From Tidjanibacter sp. (GTDB taxonomy: Bacteria; Bacteroidota; Bacteroidia; Bacteroidales; Rikenellaceae), in contig JAGBGK010000057.1 in assembly GCA_017936005.1 (NCBI GenBank), forward strand, positions 1 through 52,410: a stretch of 52,410 nucleotides of DNA. Reading direction: 5' to 3'. Below are positions 1 to 8,355 of the stretch, one piece after another. Each line of letters begins with the position of its first letter. Positions within the stretch are counted from its first letter, which is position 1. Under the pieces are notes generated by a model. It searched no databases. It had not been told where the DNA came from and saw only the letters and a program-made list of their open reading frames with translations. The position numbers and the translations under genes were made by a program.

Positions 1-166
1 ATTGAAAATTTATGTGAATTTTGCAACTCCCCAAATGACAATACACACTAAATCAGTGTTTTAACCCTTGAAAAACAAACCTAATTTTTTACACTATTTT
101 CCTTTGTTGTTGCTTCATTTTGGCTTGTGATTTGCATTTATTGCGGTGTGAATCAATTAGAGTTTT
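1..166. other. Upstream region of the efflux operon, no gene seen
   Basis: This AT-rich stretch holds no convincing reading frame. It should carry the promoter of the efflux operon, but I could not find a clean TAnnTTTG box. T-rich runs around 85-125 are the only promoter-like texture. A small minus-strand frame overlapping it is a shadow of the adaptor gene. Confidence 0.5.
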
Positions 167-1297
167 ATGACTATGAAACGAGTTTTCTTTGTTTTGGCCG
201 TGGCACTTGTGGCTGTGGCCTGTGGGGAGCACAAGGGTAAAACTGAGGCCCCGGCTCCACTCCTTACGGTCGAGGTGGCAAAGGCTATCAGTGAGCCGGT
301 GGTGATGCCTATGCGTTTCCAAAGCCTCATCTACTCCAACTACGATGCAACCATTCAGCCACGCACACAGGGATACCTACTCACCAAAGAGTTCTCCAAG
401 GGTATGCCCGTGGTGAAGGGGCAAACACTCTTCACCATCGACGCTGCCGAGGTGCGCCTGGCGGTGGAGGCCAACCGTTCGGCCCTCTCCTCGGCAAAGG
501 TAGCCCTTGCCGAGGCCACCAACAACTATCGTCGTGCGGTGCCCCTGGCGGCCATTGATGCCATTTCCCAGAGTTCGCTCGACCAATACAAAGCTGCCTA
601 TGCTGCGGCACAAGCAAAGGTTGAGTCGGCACAAGCTGAGCTCGACAACTCACTCTTGGAGTTGAGCTACGCCACCGTCAAGTCGCCCATTGACGGTATT
701 ATCGACGACACCGGAGCCACCATTGGCGATTGGGTGGGACAAGGTACGGCCTATTCCACCCTCGCCACGGTGTCCAACACCGAGCAGGTGGGTGTGCACC
801 TCCAAATACCCTTTGCCCGCTATCTGCAACTGCGAGGCGAGGGTAGGGATGGTGCGCCCTCCTACGATAACCGAGGCTTGCTGTCCGACATCTCGCTCAT
901 TCTCTCCGACGGCAGCGAGTATCCCTACAAGGGCACCTATGGTTACACCGAGCGCAACGCAGGCGACCAGACGGGTACCATTATCATCGTGGCCAACTTC
1001 CCCAATCCTCGCCGAGAGCTCAAAATTGGCCAAACTGCCACGGTGGTTGCCAACGTTGGCTCGCCAAAAGGTGTGGTGTTGGTGCCCCAAAGGGCCGTCT
1101 TGCAACAACTCGGCACGGCAGGTGTGTGGGTGGTGGGCGCGGACAACTCCGTGAGTTACCGCCTTGTAACACTTGGCACTACCTTTGGCGATATGTGGAT
1201 TGTGGAGAGTGGACTCTCGGGTGGCGAGGTGGTCGTTACGGGAGGCACCCAAAAACTGCGCTCCGGCCAAAAGGTAAAAACCCAGTTCAAATCCTAA
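167..1297 (+). CDS. RND efflux periplasmic adaptor subunit (membrane fusion protein)
   Basis: This is the adaptor of a tripartite RND efflux pump, linking the inner-membrane pump to the outer-membrane channel (AcrA/MexE family). The protein is 376 residues. It starts with a lipoprotein signal whose lipobox is AVACG, followed by non-acidic residues, which suits a periplasm-facing lipoprotein. A lipoyl/barrel-sandwich half (about 45-85), an alpha-helical hairpin rich in Ala, Glu and Lys (about 90-160), the second lipoyl half with the typical KSPIDGIIDD segment (about 175-190), and a beta-barrel plus membrane-proximal domain follow. The next gene begins 15 bases after its stop, so it is the first gene of an adaptor-pump-channel operon. 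Two in-frame ATGs lie six bases apart (167 and 173). The second gives a more typical signal peptide. Substrate is not predictable. Confidence 0.93.
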   Translation: MTMKRVFFVLAVALVAVACGEHKGKTEAPAPLLTVEVAKAISEPVVMPMRFQSLIYSNYDATIQPRTQGYLLTKEFSKGMPVVKGQTLFTIDAAEVRLAVEANRSALSSAKVALAEATNNYRRAVPLAAIDAISQSSLDQYKAAYAAAQAKVESAQAELDNSLLELSYATVKSPIDGIIDDTGATIGDWVGQGTAYSTLATVSNTEQVGVHLQIPFARYLQLRGEGRDGAPSYDNRGLLSDISLILSDGSEYPYKGTYGYTERNAGDQTGTIIIVANFPNPRRELKIGQTATVVANVGSPKGVVLVPQRAVLQQLGTAGVWVVGADNSVSYRLVTLGTTFGDMWIVESGLSGGEVVVTGGTQKLRSGQKVKTQFKS

Positions 1298-1312
1298 AAC
1301 AGACGCTCTCTT

Positions 1313-4300
1313 ATGGAAAAGTTTTTTATCCGTAGGCCAATATTTGCCATTGTCATCAGCATTGTCATTGTCCTCTTCGGCCTGCTATCCCTGCGCACTC
1401 TGCCTATTGAGCAGTATCCCGACATCACACCTCCTGTGGTGGAGGTGAATGCCACCTATGTGGGAGCCGATGCGGCTGCGGTGAGTGATGCGGTGGCAAC
1501 GCCCATTGCCGAGAATGTGATGGGTGTGAGCCAAATGCTCTATATGCAGACCACCTCGGCCAACGATGGCTCAATGAGTCTGCAAATACTCTTCGACATA
1601 GGCTCCAATCCCGATTTTGACGAGGTCTTTGTGCAGAACAGGGTGTCGTCGGCCACCTCCCTCTTGCCTGCCGAAGTGGCACAGCAGGGCGTTACCACCC
1701 AGAAGTCCCAAACGGGCTTCCTGTTGGTCTATTCGCTCTACTCCGATGGCCGCTACGATGGGGCCTTTCTCTCCAACTATGCCTATGTCAATCTGCGCAA
1801 CGAACTCCTCAAAATCGACGGAGTGGGCAAGGTACAGATTATGGGTGCGGGCAAATACTCAATGAGGGTGTGGGTGAACCCCGAGCGTATGGCTCTCTTT
1901 GGGGTGAGTGTCAATGATATTGCCTCGGCCATAGAGTCGCAAGCCACCACTTTTGCAGCTGGTAAGCTCGGTGCCGAGCCGCTTACGGAAGAGGTTGATT
2001 TCACCTATACCATAACCACACCGCCCGCCCTGAACACCCCCGAGGAGTATGAGAACATCATCGTCAAAGAACTCCCCAACGGACAGACCCTCCGACTTGG
2101 CCAGATAGCACGCCTCGAACTCGGGTGCCAAAACTATGGCGTTCTCTCCGACTTTGGGGGCAATCCAGCGGCTATGTTGGTGGTCTATCAGACTCCCGGC
2201 AGTAATGCTATGGAGGTGGGTAGTAGGGTGAAGGCAACGATGGCATCGCTCGAAGAGAAGTATCCCGAGGGTATCTCCACGGCAACGGTGGTGGATGCAA
2301 CGGAAACAATCGAAGAGGGTGTGAGGGAGATTTTCCTCACAATGCTCTTCACGCTGCTGTTGGTCGTTGTGGTAATATTTATTTTCTTGCAGGACGGGCG
2401 TGCGGTGCTCATTCCGATTATTGCCGTACCAGTATCTATTATAGGTGCATTTGCGGTCTTTCCTCTGCTGGGATTTTCCATCAACATCATCTCGCTGTTG
2501 GGCCTTGTGTTGGCCATAGGCTTGGTTGTTGACGATGCTATTGTGGTTGTTGAGGCGGCGCAGGTGGGCATCGAAAGCGGCCTCTCGCCACGCAAGGCAA
2601 CCACCGAGGCTATGCGTAGGGTGGCTTCGCCCATCATCGCCACCACCATCGTACTGCTTGCTGTGTTTATCCCCTCGGCACTTGCGGAGGGAATCACGGG
2701 CAAACTCTTCCAGCAGTTTGCCATTGGCATATCCACCTCGGTTGTTATCTCGGCATTCAATGCGCTCACCCTCTCGCCTGCATTGTGTAGCCTGCTGTTA
2801 AAAGCAGGTAAGCCACGAGCGACAAAAGGGCTCTATGGCACTTTCAACAGGTGGTTTGACCGCACTTCAAACGGATATTTGCGAAGTTCAGAGGTGTGGG
2901 TGCGTCACTCGTTGCGCTCGATACTGTTGGTTCTTATCACGGGCGGAGCAACCTTGTGGCTCTTCCACTCACTCCCTACGGGTTTTCTCACATCCGAGGA
3001 CCAAGGCTATCTGATGGTGTCGGTAAGCCTGCCCGATGCAGCTTCGGTGGAGCGCACCGAGGAGGCTATGAGGTTGGCACAAGAGGCTATTGGCGAGATT
3101 GAGGGTGTGAGATATGTGGCCACCACTGCGGGTTTCGACCTCCTTTCGGGCGTGGCTTCCACCAACAAAGGGGTGATTTTTGTGGCCCTCCAACCATACT
3201 CCAAGCGCAAAGCCTCGGCTTCCGAGATTGCCGATCAAATCAACGCAGGGCTCTATGTGGGTGTGCCTGATGGCGAGTTCTACGCCTTTGAGCCACCCTC
3301 CATCCCGGGGTTGGGTGTAACCTCCGGCCTTACGTTTGTGCTCCAAAACAGGGGAGGTGATGATGTGGGCTACTTGTCCGAGCAGACCAATAAATTTATG
3401 GATAAGATGAAAACTCTCCCCGAAATTGCATCCGTGAGCACACCCTTCAACGCGGGCGTTCCCCAACGTCGTGTGGAGATAAACGAGGAGTTGGCACTCC
3501 AACAAGGGGTGTCGCTTGAAGAGCTACGCACCACACTATCCACCTTCCTCGGCGGTACCTATGTGGGTAACTTCAACCGCTTTGGGCAACTCTACCAGAC
3601 CTACATTCAGGCCGAGAGTTCCTATCGTAGGGAGGAGGACGATTTGGCTCTCTACTATGTGAGCAACTCTCGTGGCGAGAGTGTTCCGGTGAGCAACTTT
3701 GTGGCCTTGAAGGATACGGTGGGTGTGGAGTTCCTCACCCAATTCAATCTCTATGATGCCATTGCGGTCAATGCCTCACCCAAGGCGGGTATCTCTACGG
3801 GTACGGCTATGGAGGCTCTCGAACAACTCGCTTCGGAGGAGTTGCCCGACGATATAACCCTTGCGTGGAGTGGGGTGTCCTACCAAGAAGCCGAGGCGGG
3901 TAATAGTGTCGGCACCTATCTCTTGGCAGTGCTCTTCGTCTTTTTGGCCCTTGCGGCACTCTATAATAGTTGGTCGCTACCTGTGAGTGTGCTGTTGGGT
4001 GTGCCGTTGGCCATCTTTGGAGCGATGTTGTTCCTGTGGCTCGGCCACATTGTCAACCCCATCTTTATCGACAACATCTTTGCTCGCATCTCGCTCATTA
4101 TGCTCATCGGTATTTCGGCTAAAAACGCCATCCTCATTGTGGAGTATGCCGACCGCATCTTCATCGAAGAGGAACGTACGCTGGGCGAGGCGGCACTCGG
4201 TGCTGCGAGGTTGCGCCTACGACCAATCCTTATGACTGCCTTTGCGTTCATCATCGGTGTACTGCCCCTTGTGTTTGCGTCGGGAGCCTATTCGGAGGCT

Positions 4301-4450
4301 CGCAACATTGTGGGTGTGTCGCTTGTGGGCGGTATGTTGGTGGCAACCCTGTTGGGCATCTTTGTCTATCCTTCGCTCTACTATCTTGTGGGGCGTGTGG
4401 CCAAGTTTGAACGTCGTCGTGAAAAAGTCAAACAAGAATCAGAATTATGA
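1313..4450 (+). CDS. RND multidrug efflux transporter permease (HAE1/AcrB type)
   Basis: This is an inner-membrane proton-driven efflux pump of 1045 residues, the usual length for the HAE1 (AcrB/MexB) group. It opens with the canonical MEKFFIRRPIFAIVI segment and has the two-fold repeated layout of TM1, a large periplasmic loop, TM2-6, TM7, a second loop and TM8-12. The proton-relay aspartates are visible in TM4 (GLVVDDAIVVVE), and the matching lysine is in TM10 (GISAKNAILIVEYA). It is expected to work as a trimer docked to the adaptor encoded upstream and the channel encoded downstream. Its last four bases overlap the start of the channel gene (ATGA), so the two are translationally coupled. 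Drugs, bile acids or detergents are typical substrates of the family; the actual one is unknown. Confidence 0.96.
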   Translation: MEKFFIRRPIFAIVISIVIVLFGLLSLRTLPIEQYPDITPPVVEVNATYVGADAAAVSDAVATPIAENVMGVSQMLYMQTTSANDGSMSLQILFDIGSNPDFDEVFVQNRVSSATSLLPAEVAQQGVTTQKSQTGFLLVYSLYSDGRYDGAFLSNYAYVNLRNELLKIDGVGKVQIMGAGKYSMRVWVNPERMALFGVSVNDIASAIESQATTFAAGKLGAEPLTEEVDFTYTITTPPALNTPEEYENIIVKELPNGQTLRLGQIARLELGCQNYGVLSDFGGNPAAMLVVYQTPGSNAMEVGSRVKATMASLEEKYPEGISTATVVDATETIEEGVREIFLTMLFTLLLVVVVIFIFLQDGRAVLIPIIAVPVSIIGAFAVFPLLGFSINIISLLGLVLAIGLVVDDAIVVVEAAQVGIESGLSPRKATTEAMRRVASPIIATTIVLLAVFIPSALAEGITGKLFQQFAIGISTSVVISAFNALTLSPALCSLLLKAGKPRATKGLYGTFNRWFDRTSNGYLRSSEVWVRHSLRSILLVLITGGATLWLFHSLPTGFLTSEDQGYLMVSVSLPDAASVERTEEAMRLAQEAIGEIEGVRYVATTAGFDLLSGVASTNKGVIFVALQPYSKRKASASEIADQINAGLYVGVPDGEFYAFEPPSIPGLGVTSGLTFVLQNRGGDDVGYLSEQTNKFMDKMKTLPEIASVSTPFNAGVPQRRVEINEELALQQGVSLEELRTTLSTFLGGTYVGNFNRFGQLYQTYIQAESSYRREEDDLALYYVSNSRGESVPVSNFVALKDTVGVEFLTQFNLYDAIAVNASPKAGISTGTAMEALEQLASEELPDDITLAWSGVSYQEAEAGNSVGTYLLAVLFVFLALAALYNSWSLPVSVLLGVPLAIFGAMLFLWLGHIVNPIFIDNIFARISLIMLIGISAKNAILIVEYADRIFIEEERTLGEAALGAARLRLRPILMTAFAFIIGVLPLVFASGAYSEARNIVGVSLVGGMLVATLLGIFVYPSLYYLVGRVAKFERRREKVKQESEL

Positions 4451-5895
4451 AACGCACTTTTTTAGATAGATTATTTCCCGTAGCAGTGGCGATGATGGTG
4501 GGCGTGGTGGCCGTTGGGTGTGCTGTGGCACCTCCCGTCATAGAGCCCGTTGCCACTCCTGACGAATACATTTTTGCCCAGAGGGGCGACACCACAATTG
4601 TTGTGGGTGTGGGGTGGTGGGAGATTTTTGGCGACACCACTCTCAACCGCCTCGTGGCACTCGCCGTGGAGAACAATACCGATGTGAGGGTGGCCGCATC
4701 AAGGCTCCTGCAAGCACGCTCGTCGTTGGCCGCCACCAAAGCCTCTCTGCTACCCTCGTTGGGGTTGAGCGTGGGGGCACAAGGCACCTATGCCGAAGGC
4801 TCCGAGGGACGCAAGGTCATAGGCCAACAATATTCCATTCTGCCATCCGTGTCGTGGGAGGCAAACTTGTTTGGTGGTATTAGTGGTTCTACGGAGGCGG
4901 CTCGGGCCGAACTGTTGGCCACCGAGAGGGGCTACCGTGCCACTATGTTGGCCCTGCAAGCCGAGGTTGCCGAGAGCTATTTTGCTTGGTTGCAGTATGT
5001 GCGCAGCGAGGAGATTTGCCTCCGTAGTTTGGCCTTGCGTGAGGAGTCGCAAGCGAGGGTGGACTCGCTCTACTACTATGGCTTTGCCTCTGGCTCCGAC
5101 CGACAGCAGGCCCGTGCACTCACAGCCACCATCGCCGCCGACATCCAATCCTACCGCCGTGCCAAGGAGCAGACAAACCTTTCGCTCTGCACCCTCATAG
5201 GCATACCACCAACACAATTTGACCCTCCGGCCCACTCGAAGGAGTGCGCACACTCCCGTGCAGCCAACCTCGATGGGCTCTACTGTGGCCACCTCACCGC
5301 TGCGCCCCTACCCGTGTCGGTGGCGGCAGGACTGCCCAGCACCCTCTTGGAGCGTAGGCCCGATGTGATGGAGGCGTTCTATAATGTGGAGGTGGCGGCA
5401 GCCAAAACCAAGGTGGCACACGCCCAACGACTACCTTCCATTTCGCTCACGGGCGAGGGAGGAGTGCTGGCCTATTCGCTCAAAGGACTCACTGCCCACA
5501 ACCCCTTCTATTGGCTCGCTGCGGCCAACATCACACAGCCGCTGTTCCAATTCGGACGGCTCAAACGCGAGGAGGAGATTGCGGTGGAGAATTGGCGACA
5601 AGCCTCGCTCAACTATCGCCAGAGTGTCGTTGGTGCGCTTGCCGATGTGGAGAATGCACTTGTGGCCATTGACACCTACAATGGACAGGTGGCCGAAAAC
5701 CTCCTCCTATTGGAGGCCGATGCCAAGGTGCAACAGATGACCGCTGCGCTGCAACGTGATGGTATGGTCAGCTATTTCAACTATGTGGATGCCGAGTATG
5801 ACCTCTACTCCGCACAACTGAACTATATCGCCCTGCTTGCCGACCAGCTCACGGCCTATGTGTCGCTCTACAAAGCCCTCGGCGGAGGGTGGTGA
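4447..5895 (+). CDS. Outer-membrane efflux channel lipoprotein (TolC/OprM/NodT family)
   Basis: This 482-residue protein completes the tripartite RND pump. It has a lipoprotein signal (lipobox VAVGC near residue 20) and the duplicated coiled-coil plus beta-strand layout of the outer-membrane factor family. The repeated features are NNTDVRVAASRLLQARSSLAATKA in the first half and a later YNVEVAAAKTKVAHAQRLPSISL segment, cited here only to locate the helices at about 70-100 and 310-340. TolC-like trimers form a 12-strand barrel and a long alpha tunnel across the periplasm. The start overlaps the pump stop by four bases. A run of 7-base repeats begins immediately after the stop codon. Confidence 0.93.
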   Translation: MKRTFLDRLFPVAVAMMVGVVAVGCAVAPPVIEPVATPDEYIFAQRGDTTIVVGVGWWEIFGDTTLNRLVALAVENNTDVRVAASRLLQARSSLAATKASLLPSLGLSVGAQGTYAEGSEGRKVIGQQYSILPSVSWEANLFGGISGSTEAARAELLATERGYRATMLALQAEVAESYFAWLQYVRSEEICLRSLALREESQARVDSLYYYGFASGSDRQQARALTATIAADIQSYRRAKEQTNLSLCTLIGIPPTQFDPPAHSKECAHSRAANLDGLYCGHLTAAPLPVSVAAGLPSTLLERRPDVMEAFYNVEVAAAKTKVAHAQRLPSISLTGEGGVLAYSLKGLTAHNPFYWLAAANITQPLFQFGRLKREEEIAVENWRQASLNYRQSVVGALADVENALVAIDTYNGQVAENLLLLEADAKVQQMTAALQRDGMVSYFNYVDAEYDLYSAQLNYIALLADQLTAYVSLYKALGGGW

Positions 5896-5897
5896 TG

Positions 5898-5946
5898 ACC
5901 GTCGACCGTCAACCGTCAATCGACAACCGTCGACCGACAACCGTCT
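5898..5946 (+). repeat. GC-rich 7-bp tandem repeat after the efflux operon
   Basis: Seven units of the pattern ACCGTCG/ACCGTCA/ACCGACA run head to tail, starting two bases after the TGA stop of the channel gene. One unit is degenerate (atcgaca), and a short T run follows the last unit. The same heptamer family occurs directly after the surE stop. Function is unknown. Confidence 0.85.
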
Positions 5947-6002
5947 TTTTTCAAGGGCATCGAAGTCCTTAAATCCCTTTCTGCTCTTTCTGTCCTTTCT
6001 CG

Positions 6003-6032
6003 CTCACGGGTATCTTTTTTGTTACCCGTGAG
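6003..6032. terminator. Inverted repeat between efflux operon and surE
   Basis: A perfect 10-bp inverted repeat (CTCACGGGTA with TACCCGTGAG) encloses a 10-base T-rich loop. It lies after the efflux operon and before the surE promoter. There is no T tract after the stem, so it could be a terminator of low efficiency, an mRNA 3'-end stabiliser or a protein-binding site. Confidence 0.45.
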
Positions 6033-6075
6033 GTTGGGGGCATCACAAAAACACATCCATTTCGGAAATTTGTGC

Positions 6076-6083
6076 TATCTTTG
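6076..6083 (+). promoter_or_regulatory. surE -7 promoter box
   Basis: TATCTTTG matches the Bacteroidetes -7 consensus TAnnTTTG. It lies 26 bases before the surE ATG, and no clear -33 TTTG was found at 19-21 bases upstream. It indicates that surE has its own promoter and is not part of the efflux operon. Confidence 0.65.
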
Positions 6084-6109
6084 CCGAAAGGAACAAATAA
6101 GCAGAGAGA

Positions 6110-6883
6110 ATGAAGCGACCCGTAATATTCATAAGCAACGACGATGGTTATCGTGCCAAAGGTTTCAACGCCATTGTGGAGTGTGCAGCGCAGTTTGGCG
6201 ATGTTATCGCCGTGGCCCCCAACGACACACAGTCCGGCAAGGCACACGCAATAACAATGTATGACCCACTCTACCTCACCCTGCGTCGCAACGAGGAGCA
6301 CATCAAGGTCTATTCGTGCAACGGTACCCCTGTGGACTGCGTGAAGATGGCCTACGATTGGTTGCTGCCCAAGTTGGGCGTGGAGCCTTCGTTGAACATC
6401 AGCGGTATCAACCACGGCAGCAATGCCGCAATCAACGTGCTCTACTCGGGCACTATGGGTGCCGCCATCGAAGCAAGCTTCTACGGAGCACCCTCCATTG
6501 GACTCTCGCTCGACGACCATGACCCCGATGCCGACTTTGATGCCACCATTGGGTTTGCCCAAAAGATTATCCCCGCAATGTTGGGAGTAATCACCACCGA
6601 GCCCTTGTGCCTCAATATCAACGTGCCCATCGCTCGCCCCGAGGAGATAAAGGGCCACCGCATCTGCCGCCAAACGAGGGGTTTTTGGAAGGAAGAGTTC
6701 TTCTGCCAGCAGGACCCTCGTGGGCGTGATTATTTCTGGCTTACGGGTAGTTTTTGCAACCACGAGCCCGAGGCGGAGGACACCGACGAGTGGGCACTCA
6801 AAAACAACTATATCGCCGTTGTCCCCATCAAGGTCGACCTCACCGACTACACCCGCATCGAACAACTCAAAGGGTTGTTTTAG
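6110..6883 (+). CDS. surE: 5'/3'-nucleotidase SurE
   Basis: SurE is a divalent-metal-dependent phosphatase that dephosphorylates nucleoside 5'- and 3'-monophosphates and is often linked to stationary-phase survival. The 257-residue length is normal. The metal-binding N-terminal motif ISNDDG (residues 8-13), VAPNDTQSGKAH (about 35-46), NGTPVDCVK (about 72-80) and SGINHGSNA (about 98-106) are all present. A Bacteroidetes -7 box lies 26 bases upstream. The gene is convergent with the lumazine-synthase-like gene, from which it is separated by 7-bp repeats and a strong hairpin. Confidence 0.95.
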   Translation: MKRPVIFISNDDGYRAKGFNAIVECAAQFGDVIAVAPNDTQSGKAHAITMYDPLYLTLRRNEEHIKVYSCNGTPVDCVKMAYDWLLPKLGVEPSLNISGINHGSNAAINVLYSGTMGAAIEASFYGAPSIGLSLDDHDPDADFDATIGFAQKIIPAMLGVITTEPLCLNINVPIARPEEIKGHRICRQTRGFWKEEFFCQQDPRGRDYFWLTGSFCNHEPEAEDTDEWALKNNYIAVVPIKVDLTDYTRIEQLKGLF

Positions 6884-6931
6884 ACGTCAACCGTCAACCG
6901 ACGACCGACGACCGACAACCGACGACCGACA
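6883..6931 (+). repeat. GC-rich 7-bp tandem repeat after surE
   Basis: Seven head-to-tail heptamers of the ACCGTCA/ACCGACG/ACCGACA type (the first degenerate) begin at the last base of the surE stop codon. They are in the same orientation relative to the upstream gene as the copy at 5898-5946. The terminator hairpin follows ten bases later. Confidence 0.85.
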
Positions 6932-6940
6932 AATTGCAAT

Positions 6941-6975
6941 AAAATAGGTGTGCTTACCAAAGCACACCTATTTTT
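6941..6975. terminator. Bidirectional intrinsic terminator for surE and the convergent gene
   Basis: A perfect 15-bp stem (AAAATAGGTGTGCTT with its complement) encloses a 4-base ACCA loop, and the right arm runs into TTTTT. The left arm gives a matching U-rich end on the minus strand. The hairpin can therefore stop transcription from surE and from the convergent gene at 7034-7435. Confidence 0.9.
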
Positions 6976-7033
6976 ATGTTTTGCCCTCTTATTTTGCAGT
7001 CTTGAAGAGTTTTTCTTTTCCGTAGCGGTATTT

Positions 7034-7435
7034 CTAATTGACCGAGGTGTCAACCATTTTGCCCTCGGCCTTACCCTCCATCTCTATTTGCATCTCCACC
7101 ATCGTTACGGCAGCCCTTGCGAGCGACATTCCGTCGGGGTAGGAGATGGTGGTTACGATGGGCATATTCCAATCGAGGACAATGTCGGTGAGTCCTTCGA
7201 GCGCAGCGGTCAGCACTGCGGGATGTTCTTCGTGGGGTAGGAACACCAAAACGGCATCTACGCTGGTGAGTTCGGCAAAACACTTGGCGGCCAAAACGGT
7301 TTCGGACGTTCCGGGCACGGTGCGATACTCCACTTCGCCCTCCACCTCGGTCAGTCGCCTGAGGGTGTGCTCGGCAACGGAGGAGTGCTCACCGCATCCC
7401 TCCACAATCACAAATCCGAATTTCAGTGCTGTCAT
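7034..7435 (-). CDS. Divergent lumazine-synthase-like small protein
   Basis: This 133-residue protein has the layout of 6,7-dimethyl-8-ribityllumazine synthase (RibH): an N-terminal strand (KFGFVIVEG), then the signature TVPGTSETVLAAKCFAE (about 37-54), VDAVLVF, and GLTDIVLDWNMPIVTTI (about 85-101). In RibH the VPG-E-LAA segment builds the active site. The RibH motif RGxTxHFxxV, which carries the catalytic histidine, is replaced here by a shorter LPHEEHPAV, so enzymatic activity is doubtful. I chose ATG 7435 because a longer frame starts with TTG inside the -7 promoter box. The lumazine link is my pattern match and the function is unknown. The gene is convergent with surE. Confidence 0.6.
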   Translation of the reverse strand: MTALKFGFVIVEGCGEHSSVAEHTLRRLTEVEGEVEYRTVPGTSETVLAAKCFAELTSVDAVLVFLPHEEHPAVLTAALEGLTDIVLDWNMPIVTTISYPDGMSLARAAVTMVEMQIEMEGKAEGKMVDTSVN

Positions 7436-7456
7436 TGCTTGTCTGTTTTGTTTTGG

Positions 7457-7487
7457 CAAATATAATATTTCTAAAATGGAAGTTCAA
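7457..7487 (-). promoter_or_regulatory. Promoter of the lumazine-synthase-like gene
   Basis: On the minus strand TTG (7487-7485) is followed by 20 bases and then TATATTTG (7464-7457), a full match to the Bacteroidetes TTTG-N19-21-TAnnTTTG arrangement. The -33 element lies inside the 3' end of the neighbouring methyltransferase gene. The box overlaps the alternative TTG start at 7459 and so rules it out. Confidence 0.75.
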
Positions 7488-8355
7488 TAGTGTACTCCGT
7501 TGTTATATCCGATAGAACTCCATGTTGTTTCACCTCTTTGAAAAGGCCTGATTGTTTTTCTATTTTGTGTATATATTCGTCTTGTTTCTCTGGTATTAAT
7601 ATCTCTTCTTTTCGAGCCTTACTGATATTCAAAAAGTCTTCTACTTGTTCAATACCCAAGAAACGCCTCCCTAATAGATTTGCGGCAATCCCCGTTGTGC
7701 TACTCCCCGAAAACGGATCTAAAATCCAAGCGTTATGTTTTGTTGACGCCTGAATAATGCGTGATAGTAGACACAGAGGCTTTTGAGTTGGGTGCTTGCC
7801 ACATAACTTTTCCCATTTGGAAATTGTTGGCAGTAGCCAAACATCCTTCATCTGCTTTCCTCCATTTATTTCTTTCATTAGCTCATAATTGTAGAAATGT
7901 GGAGTTTTGGCCTCTTTTCTTGCCCACAAAATATACTCGGTAGAATGAGTGAAGTATCTACAAGAAACGTTTGGCGGAGGATTAGTTTTAACCCATGTTA
8001 TGCAGTTGAGAATCTTAAATCCTAATTCGGTAAGGCATCTGGCAATGGAGAACATGTTGTGGTGTGTTCCACTTATCCATATAGTTCCATTCTCTTTGAG
8101 TTTATCTCTACATGCGGAAATCCACGACTTGTCGAATATATAGTCATTCTCAAACCCATTGGAAACATCCCATTCTCCCTTGTCAACACATACAATTCTC
8201 CCACTTTGTACACTTATACCACCATTCGATAAGTGGTATGGAGGATCGGCAAAAATCATGTCAAACTTAAACTCGAACGAGCGCAAGAGTTCAACACAAT
8301 CGCCTTTGAGCAAAGTGAAATTTCGGTCAGGAGATTTGTAGAATGGAACAATCAT
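7471..8355 (-). CDS. dpnA: DpnA-type DNA adenine methyltransferase (second GATC methylase)
   Basis: This is a 294-residue N6_N4-type DNA methyltransferase of the beta class. The catalytic FADPPYHLSNGG (about 34-45) comes first and the S-adenosylmethionine site (DPFSGSSTTGIAA, about 215-227) comes last, preceded by HPTQKPL. In DpnII systems DpnA is the companion of DpnM; it can also methylate single-stranded GATC DNA, which protects incoming plasmid DNA. That role is inferred from family and context. Its ATG overlaps the endonuclease stop by four bases (ATGA). It is the last gene of the R-M operon, and the whole operon is far more AT-rich than its neighbours, as expected for acquired DNA. Confidence 0.87.
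   Translation of the reverse strand: MIVPFYKSPDRNFTLLKGDCVELLRSFEFKFDMIFADPPYHLSNGGISVQSGRIVCVDKGEWDVSNGFENDYIFDKSWISACRDKLKENGTIWISGTHHNMFSIARCLTELGFKILNCITWVKTNPPPNVSCRYFTHSTEYILWARKEAKTPHFYNYELMKEINGGKQMKDVWLLPTISKWEKLCGKHPTQKPLCLLSRIIQASTKHNAWILDPFSGSSTTGIAANLLGRRFLGIEQVEDFLNISKARKEEILIPEKQDEYIHKIEKQSGLFKEVKQHGVLSDITTEYTIELPF

Noticed and set aside
7436-7459. TTG start giving eight extra residues for the lumazine-synthase-like protein
   Set aside because: The codon lies inside the -7 promoter box TATATTTG (7464-7457), so it would not be translated.
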